DNA of 30,000 nucleotides from Sphaeroforma sirkka (lineage: Eukaryota; Opisthokonta; Ichthyosporea; Ichthyophonida). The stretch covers positions 27,501-57,500 of the forward strand of contig LUCW03001539.1 in assembly GCA_001586965.3 (NCBI GenBank), in the 5' to 3' direction. The position numbers and the translations under genes were made by a program. Positions 10,413 to 21,242 of the stretch are shown piece by piece. The notes under the pieces are model-generated. The model made no database searches. It was given only the letters and a program-made list of their open reading frames with translations, and was not told the origin of the DNA. The first letter of the stretch is position 1; each line of letters begins with the position of its first letter.

Positions 10413-10831
10413 CCAAATCTCTTCATTACTGAATAACCATTGCTCAAATTCTAACTACTAATCTTACGCGTGTGCAGTTATGAAAGTAAAACCTAATGCC
10501 TAAGATAGCTGCAAGGTTTGGTTCTCAGCTAAACGAATAGAAAAAGGGACTGTATCGACATACGAAAGAGGAGACGAATCATACTTGTACTGCTAAAAAT
10601 TACCAACGAAACCATAAAAGAGATATCAAAAATATATTGTATTAGTGGGATTTTGTTTGTATATATTTTGTGTTAGCACTGTTCATGCCAAATTGATGTA
10701 GTCGGACTTTGCCAACCTGTCTCTATTACAGTTTTGTTTGCAGAGTACAACATGAAGATACTCAAAACCGGCGAAACTTCGAAAGTGTTAGACAAGTATA
10801 CTGTCCCACAATCTAAGGCAGGCACGCAGGG
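10413..10831 (+). other. 5' region of the MULE, possible N-terminal zinc-finger exon
   Basis: A frame near 10510-10645 reads GLYRHTKEETNHTC then AKNYQRNHKRD. Its Cys/His pattern is loosely like the DNA-binding domains that precede MULE transposases, but it has an in-frame TAG. A second open stretch starts at ATG 10752 and reaches TGA at about 10836, one frame off the transposase; it may be the N-terminal coding part after a frame change. No terminal inverted repeat was found by eye. Confidence 0.3.
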
Positions 10832-12875
10832 TTGATACTCAAACCATCACAATTGAAAGGGTTTGTGAGAACAGTATCAAACCGTACGTTGTTGGATCAC
10901 ATAAATCAGTTGCAGCTAATAGACTCTGTAAGAGATATTCTTATGAAGGACCCAGACACTACATTCGTAGTGTACAAAACTATACGTTCCTCCGTAGAAA
11001 CCGATATTCCTATGTACGACGGAACTTTCTTAGCACTTGGTGACATGAAGCGAGCTTATAAGTATCTACCAAGGTGGGGTGCGTTTGATGCTGGACATAT
11101 GAATACTGCTTCCAGTGGTGTACTTCAGTTTCTCACCACATACAATGCTAATGGTCAACTGGAGTTGTTAGCTATTTCGACAGCGAGCAAAGAAAATGGG
11201 CCATACTGGAACAGATTCAAAGAGCTCTCTGATAGTTGTTTTCCAACTATGTCTGCGTACCTCGTAGATAAAGAAAAAGGTAAGTATTTTGTTTTGAATT
11301 TATAGTTACGATACCATGTTTCAAGTGGGACAAATCTTTATCTGATATTTTTTTAATGCAAAGGAAGTATTTATTCATTAATTATATTTGTTTTTTTAAT
11401 AGGCATTCATCAGAGCATCGCAAATTCAGTGTATCAAGTTCAAGCTAGAACTTGTATACTGCATATCATCAAAACGTGATGAACAAAGGGCTACTTGATA
11501 GAAACGATAAACCAACTCATCAATCGATAATTGCTATGACTAAAGCAGCTACCGAACAGGGTTACATCTACCACGCTCAGGTAAGTATTTATTTGTATAC
11601 AGGCAAGACTGGGAATGGGCTTTTTCTTGCACTTCATGCACAAATTGTGGGTTGGTTTAATATTTGCTTACTTGTGAATCTAAGAGTACACGAGACAACC
11701 ACGAGCTTGGAGTCAAGATTATGGGTTACTTGGAGAGCCGAAAGGAAGTATTCGCCAGTTATCTATTCGTGGAAGTTCGTCGAGAACACAATGCAGTCTT
11801 CACTGATCCAGAAACGTATGTAATTAGTAGTGTAGTCCGATTTGTTAATCGTCAATCATACAATTTTGTTGTATGTGTAGGACTTACTAAGTTGAATTAA
11901 TTTAATCTTTTCAAATTCAAAGGGGCACCTCTCTTGAGACGCGGATATACAACAGCTATGGTTCTGTTTATGGTCAAATAACTTCCAATGTAGTAGGTAT
12001 GTAAACAATTCGTCCTCCTTTACTTACCAGTGAATTGCCCTGCCGCCAAGAAAAAAATAGTATTTATATATCACCATCCCCTCAAAGTATTTACCTCGTA
12101 ATTTTGGCAGAACAAGCAAATTTTGTGCACCTGGACATGAGAAGTGCAAATATAGTAGATATGCTTATACTGTATTCGAATTGGCATATGAGGAAAAGAA
12201 AGGAGTATCCGGACGAAGCTAGGCAACTCAAGAGCGAATGAAAGCAGGTATGCAATACTGGTATCAAATCAACCATGATTGATCGACAAATCCGTTATTA
12301 CATTTATGCACGTATACAAACGCTTTTTTCGAATTTAATTTCTCCAGGTTACACCCTGGGCAGTAGAAAAGACTGTAGCCCACCTCAATAAGTTGAAATC
12401 ATGGACAGTAACTATCGTGAGCAATGCTGTATGCCAGGTAAACTTCAAATCGCACAGTTCAACAGTTCAGACCTGCTCAGTCAAGCTGGTACGCTCTCGG
12501 GGAATTATAGATTGTGAGAACTGCAGTTTGCATGTGTCTGAAGGTATCCTTTGCGATCATACTGCGAAGTGCTTTGTGCACATTGCTAAAGTATCTAACG
12601 TGAATAATATCGCGAGTGATTATAACCTGTACAACAAATGTTGGTATTCTCGATTGTTTTGGGTGTAAACTTACATCTTGCAAACCAGTTTCACGGGACA
12701 ATCGATGTCCTTTGACTTTGAAAATATGAAACAGCATTCACTGCTTCCCTGTCCTACTCCGAGACCAGCGGGTCGCCCGAAGAAACGGTACGAAAAGTCA
12801 TCTCGTAGGTAAGTAATTATGTGTTGATGCGTGTTAATTAAGAAAACAGTGCTCTTTCAAAGATTAAGATTTAAA

Positions 12876-12981
12876 ACACCTTTTCCATTTTGATTGCATT
12901 AGGGGTCATGTACTTAAGAAGACTATACACACCTTTTCCACAATGGTTGCATCCGGAATCATGTACTTAAGAAGACTATAA
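12876..12981 (+). repeat. 53-bp tandem duplication over a splice acceptor
   Basis: 12876-12928 is repeated at 12929-12981, with about 8 mismatches concentrated in the middle. The first unit contains the acceptor GCATTAG of exon 7; the second has GCATCCG there and no AG. Because 53 is not a multiple of three, the frame reaches TAA at 12979-12981 before the zinc knuckle; without the second unit the frame runs straight into it. Confidence 0.85.
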
Positions 12982-13264
12982 CTTGCTCGAAGTGTGGAGA
13001 AGCTGGCCATAACATCAACACCTGCGATGGCGAGTATGTGGTTTCTTGATTTATTTGATTCTGCGCGTGTGATGTTTAGCGAGTGCTTAGCGCAATCTCC
13101 TATTAGAGTGATGTCACTGTTTATATCGTTTCTATTATATTCTGCTTGATGCTTACAGATTGCTATGCGCAAAATCAATTCTACCCCACGATGTCAATTG
13201 AATGCTTCGCGCACTCTATCGTGTTTAGGGACTGAACAATTTACTCAATCACATGTTTGTGTAG

Positions 13265-14657
13265 ATCCATGGCAAGTCTCTTTTGTGTAATAATTTGTGA
13301 CTTTCCAACGACTGATGCGCCACCTTCATCAACGTCATCTGCCACGTATGTCTATTCGGTTTCTTAAAAATATTGAATCGATGCTGATAAGAGAAGGAAT
13401 TGGGGTTCTTTTATAAGCTAACAAAAATCTGTTCACAGGGGATATGTAAGACGCATTACTACGTGTATAGCGATACTGATGGCGCAATGGGAACAAGCGA
13501 TTGACTCGGGAGAACATCAAAAGGGAGCTTCTTTACATCAAATTATCAAGCAATATGAAAAGGAGAGGGAAGTTTTTCTCTTAATGACCTCGTCTAGTTT
13601 TGCCGAAATGTGTCTTTCAAAGAATAGATTGATACAAAGTCTGACTTCCATAGTTTAATTCGCCCTGTCACCGCCCTGTCACAGATATCATTACGTCCGT
13701 TCCAGATGCTGAAAACAATCCGGCACCAATACAGACAGAAACCTCTCCAGTGAAATGTGACACGGAAACCAGTGAAAGTATGTTTTTCGGGCTGTATATC
13801 TCTGATAGTTGATATAGTGTAAAGACTATATTTGAGTAGTGTAATGATTATGTTCATATTCAAAACTTGTGCTTGCTGACATAATATGTACATTACTTGG
13901 TACAAAGACAGGCTCTTCTATCGTTGCAGACAAGGAATGCACATCCAGCCAAATGAGAACAACAGCTAGTAACCACAACGATAATGACCACGCATCAAGG
14001 TGTGCTTTACATTTTTGAGAAGGATTGTCGTTTCTCTGTAAGGTGGAACTCGGTAGTTTTTATTGATCCCCATATTCCCAACCTACAATTAGCAGTGAAC
14101 TGCCTGGGAAAATAGAACATCAAACATATCAGGCCGAAATCCATGCATCGGGTGCACCAATGAGGGAAAAACTGGCTGCAAACCGCAGCGCACGCCTAGC
14201 AGCCAAACAAAGCAAGGTGCTTGGCAAGTCTAGAGTGTTAATGACTAGCAAAAACAAGTTGTATCGCTCTACGTTGTTGAGAAAGAGAGCGCCGCCTTCT
14301 ACAATAAGCAGTGGGAACAGTGAACATGCAGAAAAGAAGCAAAAAGAGATAATCAACGTAGATACCAATGTAGTGATAGGTACTGTGGCAGAGTCGAAGT
14401 CATTTTATATCGGCGGCTGGATCTTGCAAGAGAACAATGTAGTACAATGCTGCAAACCAGGGGAGTGGATCAAAGGCTTGCTTATATCCGGGGTATTCTA
14501 TCATTTATCACAATTACCCTCTCTGGCTGTTCGTTTCTGTGGTGCTGATGCACACAGAGTATGGATGAAGAACTTATACAAGTATCGTAGGACAGAAAGC
14601 TTACGACTTAAGGGACCACCACAGGTGTCCGAAAGGATCTCTGTATTGATCCTGTAG
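13265..14657 (+). CDS. C-terminal extension of the MULE gene (exons 8-12), unrecognised
   Basis: About 350 codons after the zinc knuckle, joined in phase. Exon 8 is short, with a Pro/Ser/Thr linker. Exon 9 includes RRITTCIAILMAQWEQAID and HQIIKQYEKEREV, helix-like. Exons 10-11 form a polar linker. Exon 12 (14093-14657) is strongly basic at first (RSARLAAKQSKVLGKSRVL, then LLRKRAPPS and EKKQKE, possible nuclear targeting) and then a compact segment with SFYIGGWILQENNVVQCCKP and RFCGADAHRVWMKNLYKY, ending TAG 14655-14657. It has no internal stop, in contrast to the broken core. It could be a separate domain acquired by the element, or an adjoining host gene. Function unknown. Confidence 0.55.
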
Positions 14658-15046
14658 AAATACGGTTTCCGGTCAGTCTAAAATATTAAGATCAAATGAG
14701 ATAACACATTGGTTTTTATTTGTATTTAAAATAATTTAATACAAATTCTTTTTCTAATATTTTCAAAGTGTTCTAAATTCACTTTGATGGCTCCAATAGC
14801 CTGAGTATTTGGTATGACTCATTTACTTGGACATATTTGAGACGATGGTAGATGTAGGATATTATAAACTAAATTCTATAATCACTGAACTAATACTTAC
14901 AGGTTTTGGTCTTCCCGCCAATCTCCAAAATCCAGTAAGTCTTTTTTCTTTTTTAACTTTTCTTCAGATGGAACTTTATTTATATTAGCTAATGTATTAA
15001 CTTGACTTGCGTTCTTATGTCTATCTACAAATTAGACATGTGGTCG
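14658..15046. other. Shared flank of the left arm
   Basis: AT-rich, no gene visible. Homologous to 23550-23944 in inverted orientation and ending exactly where the LTR begins in both arms. It is therefore duplicated host or older transposon sequence, not part of the LTR element. It may be 3' sequence of the neighbouring transposon. Confidence 0.75.
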
Positions 15047-15307
15047 TGAACACTTTTTACTTCTAGTGTAAACTATTCAATAAAGAACAGCTAGAGGTAT
15101 GTCCTGTGGGGTCGAGGATATTACTGCTCTTACCAAGAGGCAGTCCCGATCATTCTTACACAAGCTACCACTGCTAAATCCTAACTGACTTAAATTGTAT
15201 CTTAGTTTATATAACATAGCTTAAAACATAGAAATATCCATCGAAGTTTGCATATTTTTCAGTTAATTAGTAGTTACCGTAGTGTACTGCTTCTAGACTG
15301 TCTAATA
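15047..15307 (+). repeat. 5' LTR of the left retrotransposon copy
   Basis: Begins TGAACAC and contains AATAAAG about 37 nt in, then the block shared with 18806-18983 and 23299-23549 (complement). The 3' edge is placed near 15307 by alignment with the right copy. No obvious tRNA-complementary primer-binding site follows. The leader 15308-15440 is about 115 bp longer than in the right copy. Confidence 0.75.
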
Positions 15308-15440
15308 ATTGCTTACTATCCAGCGACAGGACTGCAAGTATTCTCTACTAACTCATAGTGGCTAATACTACCTTAAAGTTAGCTACACGCTAGTTACTAT
15401 ACCTAGACTTTATTAATTTTTTTATTCTTGAGCTATTACT

Positions 15441-17390
15441 ATGGCTAAAGAAAATTCTAAAGGCAGGGGAGCCGCCAGCTCTAAGCCTGCTAAGCCTGTT
15501 GAGGTTCCTGAGGTTACTGGGGACGCTGGTCCCTGTGGTACTGAGCTTGCCGTTGAAGCTGTAGAGGAAGCTGTTCTGAGGAAAATTCTGAGGATGACTC
15601 GTCGGACCCTAAAGCCTTGGAAGAGGAGGTCTCAACTGCCGCGGAAAGACTCGCCAGTGTCCGTGTATCTCCTAGTAGTGCAGCCCAGGGCATCAGCTCG
15701 CCATCTGACCGCGAAAAGTCAGATATGGGAAAGGCTATGTCTCCTGAACAAGTGGAGGAACCGTCTCGAGATCGACGGTTTGTTACTACTAAAAGTCAGC
15801 CCAATCCACCTATTAACAAAGATGGCGACGTTCCATTTCGTGGAATTTCATTAATGCCTCACCACTGAATGTTGGGAAGGCCATAACTCGACAACGAGTG
15901 GTTGGATCTTGTCAATCTCGACGTCATTTGAACCGCAAAGATGAGCTTCTAAAGGAGCTAGCCGCTGCTGCAGTTTCTTACCCTTTAATCATATCCCACG
16001 TGGCCGATATTCTTCCTATACCGAAGAAAAATATATTCCAAGCTGGGTTTCGAATCTGAGACCCACTGGTTTACCAGCCAGCCTGGTGAAGTGGGTAAAC
16101 CTCGAGATTTAGTCGCTATAGCTCGGAAGCTACAATCGACCATCCTCTCGATAAACCTAACCCTGTCAGAGGCTATGATCGTATGGAAATCGATGAAGAT
16201 TACCACTCTCATAACGTCGATCCTCATTTATCATCTAACCCTGGTAATCACGACTTTGGTAGTCGTTATACCAGTACCTCACTAGAGAGTACCCACTCTA
16301 GCTCTGAAGATGAGGAAGTGAGCACCAGACAACAACGTTTCAGGCTATTACATTCTGATATGCAAGTCCTTGCGGACCGTCTATTGAATGACTCTGACCT
16401 TGACGATAGGAAAGCGGATAACATTCGCTATCTAATCGATAACAAGAGAAAGGAGATAGACTCCATCTTGGCAGTAGCAGTCCGTAGCACTGAGCGTGAG
16501 CCTCGTGAACACTTAGAACCCCAAGCTTTATAAAGCAGCTAGGTAACGCGCAGGCTGAGGTCGATTTCTCTACTAATGAGAGTACAGTGAAGACATTGAA
16601 GGACTTTGACCAACTTAAGGAGTCTGCCAGCATTAAGGATAAGCAGATGGTGAATGCCTTTATTCATTTTTGTGAGTCAGAAGAATGGAAAACTATCTTG
16701 AAGGCCCGGAGCCCAACTGGAAAGCCCTACACTGGCGCCAGTTGCGTGAGAATATACCTAACGCCTTCTTTGAAAATGTACGTGACCGTGAACTTCCAGA
16801 GTCTCGCAAGTCCTTTGCGAACGATACTTCTATTCGAGACACTCTAGCTCATATGGCACATACGAACACTCAGATGGGAGGTCCTACCTATACTGGCAAG
16901 TATTCATTAATTTGTCAGATGATGGAGACTCTGGGGGCTAGCCTTTTTAAGAAGGTCAATGATGATATTATCGCCTATGGTGATTTGCGATCTATGCCTT
17001 GGTCTGTCTTTGAGAAGATAGTTCAAAAGCAAACCAACCCATCTACTAGAGCACTTAGTACCGCGAGCTTTGCTCAGCCCGCTAAGCGTACCGCAACAGA
17101 GAATAACACTGCGCGTAATACTGAGAAACCTCGCACTACTGCTGGAAGTGGTAAAGGCTCTACTTCTACTGAACCGAAGAGTGAAAGGAAGGAGAGAGCA
17201 CCTTGCAAGAAGTGTGGTTCAACCTCACTAAACGTGATGGCAAGTGGAATGGTAGACACGACTCTGTTAAGTGTGCACCGGGCAAGCCAAACTTTGGGCA
17301 CTATATGAAAGAGTGTACTACTTACAAGGTACTAATGGTTGGCACACAGATGATTGCAAGGACATGTCGGACGTCCAAGTTAAGCACTGA
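15441..17390 (+). pseudogene. Gag of the left gypsy copy (frameshifted)
   Basis: Starts ATG GCT AAA like the right copy. A frame change near 15580 moves the Gag reading to the frame carrying ALEEEVSTAAERLASVRVSP; further breaks occur near 15860, 16035-16090, 16530, 16700 and 17220 (one A lost in the zinc-finger region). The central part carries DFDQLKESASIKDKQMVNAF and CQMMETLGASLFKKVNDDII as in the right copy. It ends at TGA 17388-17390, the same codon and context as the right copy. The position matching the internal stop of the right Gag is CGA here. Structural protein of the element; not functional in this copy. Confidence 0.78.
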
Positions 17391-18799
17391 CAGTTCTATA
17401 TGTGTGCACTAGAGCACGATTATGAGAAAAAGTTCAATAAAATCTATACCAATGGAGATGAACGTATATTTCAAACCGTTTATGTAAATGGAGAAAAAGT
17501 TATAGCACTTTTTTTTTCCAGGGGCTGAAGTCTCTGTTATCTCACGCCGAGTAGCATACGCTACAGTTATGGCTATCCATAACGGAACAACTAAATTAAT
17601 CTTGGGAAATGGCAAAGTTACCACTTGCGAAGTGGCCATTGACTATGTAAACATAATGTTGTCAGATAGAAGAGAAGTAAAGACTTACCTAATCGTTACT
17701 GACATGTCTCAGAAATACGATTTAATTATAGGTATGACTGATCTTCTCAGTTTAGCTGTAACTATCACTGGTCTACCTAATGGGCTAGACCTAAATAAAT
17801 ATCAGTCAGATGATAACATGTTAAAGATACCTAAACCTCCGGAAGGTGAAGCAAAAGATATAAGTCCGCACTTTACCGATATAATTATGGACTTAATTAT
17901 ACAAAACAGAAAGATTGCAATAACTGACTGGTGTATGTTTAAGTTCTCTAACGGGTATGTTAAGCTTGACTCAACAAACGTCGACTTCTCTAAGTTAAAG
18001 TGTCCTTCACATCACTACGTGAGTTGGAGACACAAAGACGTTGTCAAAACCCAAATCGAAGATTGGTTAAAACAGGGTCTAATTGAAATCAATTATGATG
18101 CAACCCCAGTTAACTTAGCTCTCTTAGCGGTCGATCAATATAAATCTGATGGAACGTTTAGTAAAACAAGAGTAGTACTAGACCTGTCGCCAACCAACAA
18201 ACTAATTCCGCAACATAGTTTTCCCTTACCAAAGATAAGCGAGATACTACGCAAAATGGAATGTGCGACTATCTTTTCCAAGATAGACTTAAAAGCTGCA
18301 TTCTATCAATTACAAATATATGAGCCGCATGGGAAATACTTTTCTTTTACTTGGCAAGGTAAGAAGTACCAGTTTAAAGTGCATCTGAAGGCTTACACAT
18401 GTTACCTTCTTTCTTCCAACAAGTTATGAAGGAACTATTTGCGGACCTGTTGGATAACGTATCAGTATATTTAGATGATATAGTTATCTTTACAAAGACA
18501 GCACATGAACATGCTAAACTCGTTAAGGAAGTCTTAAAGCGACTAAACCATGCCAAACTTAAGATTAACGAGGACAAGTGTTATTTTGCTAAAGATACTT
18601 TACACTTACTTAATTACAAGGTATCTGCAGCACGGGTAGAAATCGATCCTGGCAAGAAATAATTTCTGTTGGATTTATCAACACCGATTACTGAAAGAGA
18701 TGCGAACTCCGTGTGTGGGTTTGATAACTTCTTCTTGGATTCGGTACCTCATCTTTCTCATTACTTAAAAGCCTTTCAGTCACCTACGGCTGCACAAAG
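17391..18799 (+). pseudogene. Pol of the left gypsy copy, truncated: protease, RT, start of RNase H
   Basis: Follows the Gag TGA in frame. The protease site is destroyed: the ALFDPGAE of the right copy is replaced by a run of T (about 17509-17518), losing the catalytic Asp and shifting frame. The frame is then open from 17569 through RVVLDLSP and IFSKIDLKAAFYQLQIYEP. A missing G near 18378 shifts it before SVYLDDIVIF, which is itself intact. An in-frame TAA at 18660-18662 replaces Gln. Homology stops at 18799 within the RT-RNase H connection, so the left copy lacks RNase H, the tail and the 3' LTR. Confidence 0.85.
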
Positions 18800-18805
18800 A
18801 TTACC

Positions 18806-18983
18806 AGGTTTCAAACTATAATAAACTAAAATACAATTTAGTCAGTTAGTATTTAGCAGTGGTAGCTTGTGTAAGAATGATCGGGACTGCCTCTTGTTAA
18901 GAGCCTAAATATCCTCGATCACACAGGGCGTACCTCTAGCTGTTCTTTATTGAAAAATTTTCACTAGAAGTACTAAGTGTTCA
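18806..18983 (-). repeat. Partial 3' LTR of the right retrotransposon copy
   Basis: Matches 23372-23549 at about 97% by eye. Read on the minus strand it begins TGAACACTTAGTACTTCTAG at 18983. Its last roughly 75 bp are missing: it is cut at 18806 and abuts the truncated left copy across the 6-bp junction ATTACC. AATAAA lies about 30 nt inside and overlaps the pol stop. Confidence 0.88.
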
Positions 18984-21242
18984 TACAAAAACGTGTCGGT
19001 TTCACGGTCGAAATAAATAGGTTCGTCTTGAATCATATTGATTAAATCACGTATCCATGGGTCGGAGTTACGTAAGGGACAACACAGCGTAATGGTAGAT
19101 TTAGTAATATTAACATAATTTAGCAACTGTGCGATAAGTTGACAAGGTAGGTTAGCCCACGCATTATGCTTTGATACGTCAAGCTGAAATGCATCACCTT
19201 TAGGATGAGTCAACGACCTATATTCATAAACCTGTTTGTTATGTTCTGCGGCGAACATATCAACAGTAAATGGACCCCATCGTGATTGAGCGAGGTTAAA
19301 CCATTTCTTATTTAGCATCCAATCGGTTGCTAATAACTCTTTGACTGTTTTCTGGTAGTCGGGCACAAGTCGAGAGAGCATGTCAGGAAGATGGTTATGT
19401 ATTCCTGGTATGTGTGTTATATTAAAAGCGAACTTGGCAATAATGTCATGCCAGCGGCTCACCAACTGTGAATCAGGGTTCATATCTTTTAAGTATGTTA
19501 AAGACTTTTGATCACAGGCGACAGTAAAGTAACTTCCATAAAGGTAGTCTTTAAACTGTCTTAGCGCAGTAACTATAGCAATCAGCTCTTGTTTAACGGT
19601 AGGGTAATTCCGTTGACTCTTATTATAACTCTTGCTAAAGAATTGTATGTAGCGCGGTTTACCATTTATCGTTTGGTAAAGCACTCCACCTGCCGCTCGA
19701 TCTGAAGCGTCGGTTGCTACTCGGAATGGGACACCATCCACAGGGTACTGCATGATGGGTGCGTCCATTACTTTACTTTTGACTAGTTTAAATGCATCAT
19801 CACATTCTTTAGTCCAAAGCTTTCCCAAAGGTCCTTTGTGCAGCCGTAGGTGACTGAAAGGCTTTAAGTAATGAGAAAGATGCGGTACCGAATCCGAGAA
19901 GAAGTTAACAAACCCACACACAGAGTTCACATCTCTTCCAGTAATTGGTGTTGATAAATCCAACAGAAACTGTTTCTTGCCAGGATCAATTTCTACCCCT
20001 GCTGCAGATACTTTGTAGCCAAGTAAGTGTATAGTATCTTTAGCAAAAGAACACTTGTCTTCGTTAATCTTAAGTTTAGCATGATTAAGTCGCTTTAAGA
20101 CTTCTTTAACGAGTTTAGCATGTTCATGTGCTGTCTTTGTAAAGATAACTATATCATCTAAATAGACTGATACGTTATACGACAGGTCCGCAAATAGTTC
20201 CATCATAACTTGTTGGAAGAAAGAAGGTAACATGTGTAAGCCTTCAGGTGCACCTTTAAACTGGTACTTCTTACCTTGCCAAGTAAAGGAAAAGTATTTC
20301 CTATGAGGCTGATATATCTGTAGTTGATGGAATGCAGCTTTTAAGTCTATCTTGGAAAAGATAGTCGCACCCTCCATTTTGCGTAGTATCTCGCTTATCT
20401 TAGGTAAGGGAAAACTATGTTGCGGAATTAGTTTGTTGATTGGCGACAGGTCTAGTACTACTCTTGTTTTACTAAACGTTCCATCAGATTTATATTGATC
20501 GACCGCTAAGAGAGCTAAGTTAACTGGGGTTGCATCATAATTGATTTCAATTAGACCCTGTTTTAACCAATCTTCGATTTGGGTTTTGACAACGTCTTTT
20601 GTGTCTCCAACTCACGTAGTTATGTGAAGGACACTTTAACTTAGAGAAGTCGACGTTTGTTAAGTCAAGTCTAACGTACCCATTAGAGAACTTAAACATA
20701 CACCAGTCAGTTATTGCAATCTTCCTGTTTTGTATAATTAAGTCCATAATTATATCGGTGAAGTGTGGAATCATATCCTTTGCTTCACCTTCCGGAGGTT
20801 TAGGTATCTTTAACATATTATCATCTGACTGATCTTTATTCGGGTCTAGCCCATTAGGCAGACCAGTGAGTGTTATACCTAAACTGAGAAGATCAGTCAT
20901 ACCTATAATTAAATCGTATTTCTGAGACATGTCAGTAACGATTAGGTGAGTCTTCACTTCTCTTCTATCTGACAGCATTATGTGTGCATAGTCAATGGCT
21001 TGTTCGCAAGTAGTAACTTTGCCATTTCCCAAGATTAAATCAGTTGTTTCGTTATGGACAGCCATATCTGTAGCGTAGGCTACTCGGCGTGAGATAGCAG
21101 AGACTTCAGCCCCTGGATCAAATAGTGCCATAACTTTTTCTCCATTTACGAAAACTGTTTGAAAGATACGTTCATCTCCTTTGGTATAGATTTTATTGAA
21201 CATTTTCTCATAATCTTGCTCTAGTGCGCACATATGGTACTG
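18947..21242 (-). pseudogene. Pol of the right gypsy copy: protease, RT, RNase H and DIRS-type tail, no integrase
   Basis: Continues in the Gag frame past TGA 21245-21243. Domains: aspartic protease ALFDPGAEVSAIS (Asp codon 21117-21119); RT with VVLDLSP, IFSKIDLKAAFHQLQIY and SVYLDDIVIF (near 20150); RNase H with VATDASDRAAGGVLY, KQELIAIVTALRQF and NHLPDMLSRLV. In place of the integrase zinc finger and DDE core comes a tail with WMLNKKWFNLAQ, TVDMFAAEHNKQVYEYRS and GDAFQLD. This resembles the segment after RNase H in DIRS-like elements, related to Dam-type adenine methyltransferases. One extra A in AAAA near 20600 shifts the frame before RT; otherwise it is open to TAA at 18949-18947, inside the 3' LTR. 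RT-RNase H is clearly Ty3/gypsy type. Lack of integrase suggests dependence on another element. Confidence 0.88.

Larger units (their letters stand above)
10832..14657 (+). pseudogene. MULE (Mutator-like) transposase gene, at least 12 exons, disrupted
   Basis: Exons: to 11279, 11403-11580, 11685-11815, 11923-11996, 12111-12247, 12348-12808, 12903-13033, 13265-13345, 13439-about 13640, 13685-13777, 13930-13999, 14093-14657. Phases match at every join except exon 9 to 10, which is unresolved. Introns are about 95-230 nt. The core holds FDAGHM (first Asp), LVDKEKG (second Asp), and TSNVV-E-Q, whose Glu codon is made across the 11996/12111 splice. It is followed by a SWIM-like C..C...CxH motif near 12515-12575, the AT-hook PAGRPKKR, and a zinc knuckle CSKCGEAGHNINTC. 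Breaks: a one-base frameshift near 11470, in-frame TGA 12239-12241, in-frame TAA 12666-12668, and a 53-bp duplication ahead of the knuckle. Family role: cut-and-paste transposition in the nucleus. The frame near the start is unsettled. It lies directly beside the left arm of the foldback. Confidence 0.82.
14652..18799 (+). repeat. Left arm of a 9.3-kb foldback
   Basis: Matches the reverse complement of 19834-23944 along its length: flank, LTR, leader, gag and the first part of pol. Identity in the 0.4-kb flank is about 92% by eye. The left end is at CTGTAGAAATACGG and overlaps the stop of the MULE gene; the right end is within RNase H coding sequence, where the sequence jumps to LTR sequence of the opposite copy. 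Confidence 0.93.

Noticed and set aside
14658..15046. Interpretation of the 0.4-kb flank as part of a long LTR
   Set aside because: At the 3' end of the right element the repeat starts at TGAACAC, directly within pol coding sequence, without this segment.
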